Assembly (NCBI GenBank): GCA_035542155.1
Contig: DATKLX010000207.1
Coordinates: 1-21,454, forward strand
Origin: DATKLX01 sp035542155
GTDB taxonomy: Bacteria > Chloroflexota > Anaerolineae > Anaerolineales > Anaerolineaceae
DNA length: 21,454 nt
Direction: 5' to 3'
Positions 14,774 to 21,454 of this stretch are shown piece after piece. The position numbers were made by a program, and so were the translations under genes. A model generated the notes under the pieces. That model did not search any database, was not told the origin of the DNA, and was given only the letters and a program-made list of their open reading frames with translations. The first letter of the stretch is position 1; every line of letters starts with the position of its first letter.

Positions 14774-16487
<1,714 letters not shown>

Positions 16488-16498
<11 letters not shown>

Positions 16499-17120
16499 CG
16501 GCTCCTTCGGCCGGGTTGGGTAGGGGCACCGGCCACTGGATCTGCACAGGGTGAGTGTTGTTCGGAAGCATGGAATAAACGTTCTGCAGACCCTTGCCGG
16601 TTGCCTGGGCGATCAGGCAGGCCAGGGCGACCCCGTGCGAGACCACCAGGACGATCTCCGCGGGGTGAGCCGCAGCGATATCATCCGCGGCGGCGCGCAC
16701 CCTTTCCGCTACCTCGAGGGTGGATTCACCCCCGGGCGCGCGATAAGCGAGGGCATCCTGAGCGCGCACGGAGAGCAGCTCCCGGTACTGGGCAACAATC
16801 GTGCGGTATTCTTTGCCCTCCCATTCGCCCTGGTTGATCTCGCGCAGGCGCGGGTCGAGGCGCACGGTCAACCCCAGCGCATCGGCAAGGATTTGGGCAG
16901 TCGCACTGGCGCGGCGCAGGTCGCTGCTGTAAATCGCGCTAAAAGTTTTTCCGGCGGCCTGTTCGGCCTGCAACTCCTGGGCCAGCGCTTGAGCCTGGGC
17001 CAGGCCGGTCTCGTTGAGGGGCGTATCTGACTGGCCCTGGTAGCGGCCCTCGACGTTCCAATCTGTGATCCCATGGCGGACCAGCCAGAGATCGGAAGTA
17101 ATCTTAGGTTCCTCCAACAA
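16488..17120 (-). CDS. Histidine phosphatase, probable glucosyl-3-phosphoglycerate phosphatase
   Basis: A 210-residue histidine phosphatase (phosphoglycerate mutase-like fold). The phospho-acceptor motif is VRHGITDWN (His16), the acid lies in REINQGEWEG (Glu94) and the second catalytic His is His162 in VSHG. The mycobacterial GpgP belongs to this fold, and the position directly after gpgS (17-nt overlap) suggests it removes the phosphate from glucosyl-3-phosphoglycerate to give glucosylglycerate. On sequence alone it could be any RHG phosphatase, such as a cobalamin-pathway or phosphoglycerate mutase-like enzyme. The start is TTG at 17120 (AAGGA 5 nt upstream), with a second TTG immediately after it. 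Confidence 0.78.
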
Positions 17121-18945
17121 TCGAATCCTTCTGCTTTGAGGTTTGCCGCTGGACGTATTCGGGAATTTCCAGCATCGGCGGCCTTTCCCGCTCGACGACC
17201 TCCTGAATCTGGAGGTAGTAATTCCCGTCTTCGTAGTGGATCAACTTCATAGACTTGTTGACCTCTTCCAGGACGGAGACATTATAGCGCCTTTCCAGCT
17301 TGCGGATGAAGGCCTGGAGGATGACGAATGACATCTTACTGAGCGCCTCCAGCGACTGGTTGTGATGGACGCGCTCGAGCAGGTCCACCTGGGCGATAGC
17401 TGACAGCCCGTATTTTTCGAAGACGTCGATCAGCAGGCCGGTCTCGACCCCATAGCCGGAGAAGAAGGGCATCTGTTCGAGGGCGGCGCGCCGACCGCCG
17501 TACTCCCCGGAAAGCGGCTGGATCACCCCGGAGAGCTCAGGATAGAAGAGGTTGAGGAGCGGGCGGGCAATCAGCTCGGTGACGCGCCCGCCGCCGGTGG
17601 CCTGGGTCTTTTCGCCTGAGCGCAGCGGGCGCTGGTAGAAGCCCTTTACGAACTGCAGGTGAGGGTTGAGGAGCAGCGGGCCGAGTACGCCGTAGACAAA
17701 ACGCGGGTGGATGTTGACGATGTCGGTGTCGATCCACAGGATGATATCGCCGTGGGTAACGTAGAGGCTTTTCCACAAAGCCTCGCCTTTTCCGGCTCGA
17801 GACCCATGGGCGGGGAGCAGCTCCTGATGAATGTAGACAGGAACCTCCAGTTTGGAGGCGATCTCGCGGGTCCGGTCGGAGGAATTCGAGTCGATGAGGA
17901 TCATTTCGTCGAGGAGCGGGTATTGGCGGATCAGGGTGTCCTGGATGGTGCTGATCACCTCGCCGACCGTCTCCTCTTCGTCGAGGGCCGGCAGGGCCAG
18001 GCTGATGGTCACCTTCTGCTGTTCTTTGAGCTGCACCAAGCGCTCCAGGTGGTCGAACTCATCGGCGTGATAGGTGTTCTCGGCGAACCACTTGTCCACC
18101 AGCAGAGAGATGGCCCGCGATCCGGCGCGCTCACCTTCCGGGCCGGTCCACTGGCTGGGGCGGGGCTGGCGGTTGCTGACCACCGCAACCGGACAGGGCG
18201 CCTTCTGAAGGATATTTTGCAGCACGGGGCCGATCGCGCCGCCTTCTTTGACCGGCCGCGCAGAGGCGCCCAGGACGAGCAAATCCGCCCGGTTGGCCTG
18301 ATCCAGGATTTCCTGGGCCGGATTGATCGATGACAGTCCCTCGTATTTCACCCCGCGCAGCCGGGGCAAAACGCGCTCCAGGCCGCGGAAGGGGGCTTCC
18401 GCCGCGGGCTGGGATCCGGGAGGAGAGAGGTGGATGACCCTCAGCTCGCTGCTAGAGAGGGCCAGGCCCAGGCGGAGGGCCATATCGGCATTGGGGCCGC
18501 CGCGCAGGGGAACCAGCACCCGTTGGTGCTGCTCTGGCCAAACGCCGTGGATCAATACCGTGTTACACACCGGATCCACGAGCGCCATGGAGGGCGTGAT
18601 GCCCAGGCATTCGAAATGCCCGGGGTCTTCCAGGATGAGCAGGTCCGGCGGATCTTCGGCGAGGGCCGCCTGGAGATCATCCCAGGGGGTGTGTGAAACG
18701 CGGACGCGGTTGGGCCCATTGAGACCCATCTCGCCGCGCAGGTCGTCCATTTTCTTGCGCAGGCGGCGGGCGGCCTGCGTCCCGGCGGAGATCGCCTCCG
18801 GCGTTTCGATGCACACCAGGCCAACGAAGGTTACCTGGCCCCCCAGAGCACAGGCCAGGCGAATGGCGGAGGTAGGCTCGCCTTCTTCGAGGACCGGGAT
18901 CGCAATATGAGGGAAAGGCACAAATGGACGTTGGCTGGTATTCAT
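17104..18945 (-). CDS. gpgS: Glucosyl-3-phosphoglycerate synthase (GT81) fused to two universal-stress-protein domains
   Basis: A 613-residue fusion. Residues 11-134 and 141-258 look like two UspA domains (the second has RVLVPLRGG, ADLLVLGASA and a CPVAVVS end strand), but the usual Gly-rich ATP loop is not intact. Residues 290-565 are a GT-A domain matching GpgS: ISLALPALDEEETV (314-327), the metal-binding DTD (406-408) in WIDTDIV, FVKGFYQRPL (432-441), ATGGGRVTELIARPLL (449-464) and QPLSGEYGGRR (476-486). It would transfer glucose from an NDP-glucose to 3-phosphoglycerate, the committed step of glucosylglycerate synthesis. Standalone GpgS proteins are about 320 residues. The start overlaps the GT4 stop by 4 nt (ATGA). 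The Usp part may sense energy or stress; that is an inference. Confidence 0.9.
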   Translation of the reverse strand: MNTSQRPFVPFPHIAIPVLEEGEPTSAIRLACALGGQVTFVGLVCIETPEAISAGTQAARRLRKKMDDLRGEMGLNGPNRVRVSHTPWDDLQAALAEDPPDLLILEDPGHFECLGITPSMALVDPVCNTVLIHGVWPEQHQRVLVPLRGGPNADMALRLGLALSSSELRVIHLSPPGSQPAAEAPFRGLERVLPRLRGVKYEGLSSINPAQEILDQANRADLLVLGASARPVKEGGAIGPVLQNILQKAPCPVAVVSNRQPRPSQWTGPEGERAGSRAISLLVDKWFAENTYHADEFDHLERLVQLKEQQKVTISLALPALDEEETVGEVISTIQDTLIRQYPLLDEMILIDSNSSDRTREIASKLEVPVYIHQELLPAHGSRAGKGEALWKSLYVTHGDIILWIDTDIVNIHPRFVYGVLGPLLLNPHLQFVKGFYQRPLRSGEKTQATGGGRVTELIARPLLNLFYPELSGVIQPLSGEYGGRRAALEQMPFFSGYGVETGLLIDVFEKYGLSAIAQVDLLERVHHNQSLEALSKMSFVILQAFIRKLERRYNVSVLEEVNKSMKLIHYEDGNYYLQIQEVVERERPPMLEIPEYVQRQTSKQKDSIVGGT

Positions 18946-20162
18946 CTGGCCTCCAACAGGGGAGCAATCCTGTTATAGTAGATTGCCTCCCAGGTGAATT
19001 CGGATAGGACGCGGGAACGGAGCTGGTACTGTGGGTCGCGGGCCAGCCCGCCTGCGATCACCCGGGCAACGTGGGCAGGGGGATCATCCGGGGAAAAATA
19101 GCTGGCCCATCCACCAGCGAGATCGCGCAGCGGGGGAAGATCTGTGCAGAAGATGGGCAGGCGGCCGAGGCCAGCCTCGAGGATGGGAATGCCAAATCCC
19201 TCTTCGCGGCTGGTGAGGAGAAGGGCGTCGGCCAGTCGATAGAACTCGGCGACCTCGACGTCGGTCAGGCCATCGGGTCGCAGCTCGGCGAGAAGATGGG
19301 CCGCGCCCTCCAGACCGAGATCGGCGCGCAGATTTTGAAGGTTGTGCAGGTAGGCGACGTTGGCAGGGTTGTGCGCCCCCGGTGGACCGGTAATTACCAA
19401 CTGAGCGCCGGGCAAGATCTGGTGGAGCTCCTTCAATACGGAGAGGGCCAGCTCCAGGTTCTTGCGCGGGGTCAGGCGGACGGGGGTGAGGAGCAGGGGG
19501 CAAGCATCGGCCAGTCCCAGGAGATCGACCAGCTCACGGGTGGAGGGGCTCAGGCCGAAGAATTCAGCAGGGTCCAGACCCGACGGGATGACTAAGATCT
19601 GGGTGGGTGGTATCTGGAACAGGTGGGAGAGCTCTTCGCGGCGCGGCTCGGACACAACCACCTGGCGGGCGCCGGGCCAGGGGGTGCGGAGCAGGTCCCA
19701 GGGGAAGCCGGGATGGAGGTCGGGCCGGTAGCGGGGGGTGATCCAGGCCAGGTCGTGGTGCCAGAGGATCAACAGCGGAGAACCGGGTTCCTGGGAGATC
19801 TGGTACAAGGCGGCGGTGAGCGCCAGGTTCTTGTGCAGCGAGGCGACATTATGCGCGATGAGGACGTCCGCATCCGCCAGAGACGCAGCCAGGGAGGCCC
19901 GAAGCCGGGAGGAAACGGCTTCGAACTCAGGAGGCACCAGACCCTTGTCGAGGCTGGATTTCAGCGCGAGGATTTCCGGCTGGCGCGAGTCGATCCAGGG
20001 ATCCACCTCCACGGGGATCGCGGGGTCCCAGGTCTGGCCGCGCCCGGCCAGGATGCGCACGGAATGGCCGGCGCGGGTGATCAGCTCCGCCTGGCGGGCA
20101 AGCACCGATTCAACCCCTCCGACGACCGGGGGCGCGGCATAATGAATGAGGACTACGTTCAT
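18942..20162 (-). CDS. GT4-family glycosyltransferase
   Basis: A 406-residue GT-B retaining glycosyltransferase. The N-terminal domain has the acceptor-side GGVESVLARQAELITRAGH (15-33) and the C-terminal domain the EX7E motif in SREEGFGIPILEA (Glu321, Glu329). TPVRLTPRKNLELAL (226-240) is the usual donor-binding region. No membrane segment. It is the first gene of the glucosylglycerate operon and is coupled to gpgS by an ATGA overlap, so it may add a second sugar to (phospho)glucosylglycerate, as GT4-type enzymes do in mannosylglucosylglycerate synthesis; a surface-glycan role is the alternative. GAGGAGA lies 8 nt upstream of the ATG. Confidence 0.85.
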   Translation of the reverse strand: MNVVLIHYAAPPVVGGVESVLARQAELITRAGHSVRILAGRGQTWDPAIPVEVDPWIDSRQPEILALKSSLDKGLVPPEFEAVSSRLRASLAASLADADVLIAHNVASLHKNLALTAALYQISQEPGSPLLILWHHDLAWITPRYRPDLHPGFPWDLLRTPWPGARQVVVSEPRREELSHLFQIPPTQILVIPSGLDPAEFFGLSPSTRELVDLLGLADACPLLLTPVRLTPRKNLELALSVLKELHQILPGAQLVITGPPGAHNPANVAYLHNLQNLRADLGLEGAAHLLAELRPDGLTDVEVAEFYRLADALLLTSREEGFGIPILEAGLGRLPIFCTDLPPLRDLAGGWASYFSPDDPPAHVARVIAGGLARDPQYQLRSRVLSEFTWEAIYYNRIAPLLEAR

Positions 20163-20247
20163 GGCCAGACTCTCCTCAAATCATGGGGGCGGTGGAACTT
20201 ACAAATCAGACGACGAGGATGATGATCCGGCAACCACTGCAGGATGT

Positions 20248-20277
20248 GGGCGGGCCGAAAGGCATGGAGCAGCCCGC
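20248..20277 (-). other. GC-rich hairpin at the 5' end of the operon leader
   Basis: GGCGGGC (20248-20254) and GCCCGCC (20271-20277) form a perfect 7-bp stem around 16 nt. If transcription starts near 20279, the hairpin is the first element of the mRNA and could stabilise it. No U-run follows, so it is not a terminator. Confidence 0.4.
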
Positions 20278-20285
20278 CGAAATTA

Positions 20286-20291
20286 AGTATA
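20286..20291 (-). promoter_or_regulatory. Candidate -10 box of the glucosylglycerate operon
   Basis: TATACT on the minus strand in the 167-nt gap between era and the GT4 gene. The -35 at 17 nt (TTATTA) is poor, which may point to an activator or another sigma factor. The leader would be about 117 nt. Confidence 0.35.
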
Positions 20292-20329
20292 CAAGGCGGA
20301 TGCGGGTGTAATAAAACGAGGCTCACGGG

Positions 20330-21244
20330 TTACTCCTCCGGACGGGTATAGCCAAACTGGCGCAGCGCGTCAGGGGAGTTGCGCCAGTTCTTCTCGACTT
20401 TGACGCGCAGATCGAGAAAGACTTTACGGCCGCTCATGGCTTCGATCTCTTTGCGCGCGGAGGACCCGATCTTCTTGAGCATCTCGCCGCCCTGGCCGAT
20501 GACGATCGGCTTCTGGGTTTCGCGCTCGACAAAGAGAGTGGCGACGATGTAGGCGCCGGTCTCGCCGCGCTCGGTGTATTCGTCGAGGCGGACGGCGAGG
20601 GCATAGGGGACTTCATCGCGGAGGTGGACCAGGGCGGCTTCGCGGATCAGGTCGACGGCGATCTCTCGCTCGTACAGGTCGGTGATCTGCTCCTCGTCGA
20701 AGAGGGCGGGGCCTTCCGGAAGGCGTTGGATGATCTCGCCGAGCAGTCTGTCGCACTGGTATCCGGTCTGGGCGGAGAGCTGGATGGGGCTGGCCCGGGG
20801 GACGAGGGCCTCGAAGGCAAGCTGGTTGGCCCCGAGCTCATCGACGGGGACAAGGTCGACCTTGTTCATGGCCAGGATCACCGGCGGGGCAGGCTCGAGC
20901 TCGCGGATGCGCCCGGCCAGGGCCTGGTCCTCTTCATTGGGCGGCTGGCTGATATCCACCAACCAGACGACCACGTCTGCATCGGGGAGGGTGGCGCTGG
21001 CCACTTCGTTCATATACTCACCCAGCTTGTGATGGGCTTTGTGCATCCCGGGAGTGTCCATGAAGATGATCTGGGCCTGGGGGGTGGTGAGGATACCGAG
21101 CTGGCGGTGGCGGGTGGTCTGCGGGCGCGGGGATACGGCGGCGATCTTCTGGCCCATGAAGGCGTTCATCAGGGTGGATTTGCCGACGTTGGGCCGGCCA
21201 ACGAGGGTGACGAATCCGGTACGGTAAGGGGGGTGAGCGGTCAT
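20330..21244 (-). CDS. era: GTPase Era
   Basis: A 304-residue Era GTPase that binds 16S rRNA near its 3' end and assists 30S ribosome assembly. The G domain shows GRPNVGKST (16-24, G1), the switch Thr in PQTTRHR (G2), DTPGMH (63-68, G3), NKVD (127-130, G4) and SAQ (G5). The C-terminal KH domain has VIGQGGEMLKKIG with the GxxG loop at 250-253. Length is typical for the family. The ATG lacks a Shine-Dalgarno, but a TACAAT box ends 7 nt upstream, suggesting a leaderless mRNA. It reads towards the GT4 gene without an obvious terminator. Confidence 0.97.
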   Translation of the reverse strand: MTAHPPYRTGFVTLVGRPNVGKSTLMNAFMGQKIAAVSPRPQTTRHRQLGILTTPQAQIIFMDTPGMHKAHHKLGEYMNEVASATLPDADVVVWLVDISQPPNEEDQALAGRIRELEPAPPVILAMNKVDLVPVDELGANQLAFEALVPRASPIQLSAQTGYQCDRLLGEIIQRLPEGPALFDEEQITDLYEREIAVDLIREAALVHLRDEVPYALAVRLDEYTERGETGAYIVATLFVERETQKPIVIGQGGEMLKKIGSSARKEIEAMSGRKVFLDLRVKVEKNWRNSPDALRQFGYTRPEE

Positions 21245-21247
21245 TGA

Positions 21248-21288
21248 TCTAATTGTAAAGCAAAAACTTCACCACAGAGGGCACGGAG
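21248..21288. repeat. 41-nt dispersed promoter-bearing repeat, copy 2
   Basis: It lies 3 nt upstream of the era start codon. It shares TCTAATT and CCACAGAG-x-GCA-x-GGAG with 14699-14739 at the same internal spacing. Confidence 0.6.
21252..21257 (-). promoter_or_regulatory. -10 box for leaderless transcription of era
   Basis: TACAAT on the minus strand, 7 nt before the ATG at 21244. No convincing -35. The position relative to the start codon is within one base of that seen at the GH63 gene. Confidence 0.45.
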
Positions 21289-21330
21289 AAAGAGGAGAGA
21301 ACAGAGAGTGGAGTGGATGTAATTACTCAC

Positions 21331-21347
21331 CGGGTTGCGGGAACCCG
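21331..21347 (+). other. Hairpin upstream of the transposase-like gene
   Basis: CGGGTT (21331-21336) and AACCCG (21342-21347) form a perfect 6-bp stem with a 5-nt loop. Such hairpins near the left end of insertion sequences often limit expression from outside promoters. The element's end may lie near 21319 (GTAATTACTCACC), but no second end is available to prove it. Confidence 0.3.
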
Positions 21348-21373
21348 ACGAAATTTGGTAAGATAGTCAGCAA

Positions 21374-21454
21374 ATGAACCGTGAAGCGCTGGAACGGCTG
21401 ACCAAAGAGGAATTGATCGACCTGATCTTGTTGCAAGCTGAGCAACTGAAACAG
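21374..21454 (+). CDS. N-terminus of an IS66-like transposase, cut by the window edge
   Basis: ATG opens a frame that stays open to the window end: MNREALERLTKEELIDLILL and then QAEQLKQ. This Leu/Glu-rich coiled-coil start is typical of IS66-family TnpC proteins, which begin with L-x-x-L-x-[KR]-E-E-L-I. Only 27 residues are visible, so the assignment rests on this stretch and the upstream hairpin. If right, an insertion sequence begins just upstream of era. Confidence 0.5.
   Translation, partial: MNREALERLTKEELIDLILLQAEQLKQ

Overview
The window looks like a chromosomal segment from a GC-rich bacterium, most likely a member of the Chloroflexota (Anaerolineae-like). This is an inference from the protein families, the frequent TTG/GTG starts and the glucosylglycerate gene set; there is no rRNA marker to confirm it. 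I see no tRNA, rRNA, CRISPR array or prophage.

Left part (1-7083). A partial gene runs off the left edge on the minus strand. Divergent from it is a two-gene plus-strand operon: a CinA C-terminal (PncC-type) protein with an extra domain, then an MGDG-synthase/UgtP-type lipid glycosyltransferase. Convergent to these are housekeeping genes on the minus strand: yceD/DUF177, rpoD and metG. metG has a structured leader of about 150-190 nt that ends in a very strong intrinsic terminator only 33 nt before the start codon, so it is probably attenuated. Divergent from DUF177 is rdgB. A 287-nt stretch after rdgB is gene-poor and may be a relic.

Middle part (7084-12261). On the minus strand lie a B12-binding radical SAM protein, an orphan NarL-type sensor histidine kinase and an alpha/beta hydrolase. 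Between the radical SAM gene and the next operon is a compact independent unit: a TTGAAT-N17-TATAAT promoter, a leader of about 200 nt, a 29-residue single-pass membrane protein with an excellent Shine-Dalgarno sequence, and an intrinsic terminator.

Right part (12262-20162). This is the most interesting region: a tightly overlapping minus-strand operon for the compatible solute glucosylglycerate (GG). In transcription order it encodes a GT4 glycosyltransferase, glucosyl-3-phosphoglycerate synthase fused to two universal-stress-protein domains, a histidine phosphatase that fits GpgP, a GH13_18 phosphorylase that fits GG phosphorylase, and then, after a 77-nt gap with its own candidate promoter, a GH63/MGH-like glycoside hydrolase that fits GG hydrolase and a cyclase-family metal hydrolase. 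Synthesis (GpgS+GpgP), possible extension (GT4), and both phosphorolytic and hydrolytic breakdown thus sit together, suggesting a GG production/recycling module.

Right edge (20330-21454). era is followed by the start of an IS66-like transposase with an upstream hairpin. A 41-nt sequence is shared by the regions just before the GH63 and era start codons (30/41 identical); it carries a -10 box placed so that both mRNAs would be leaderless.
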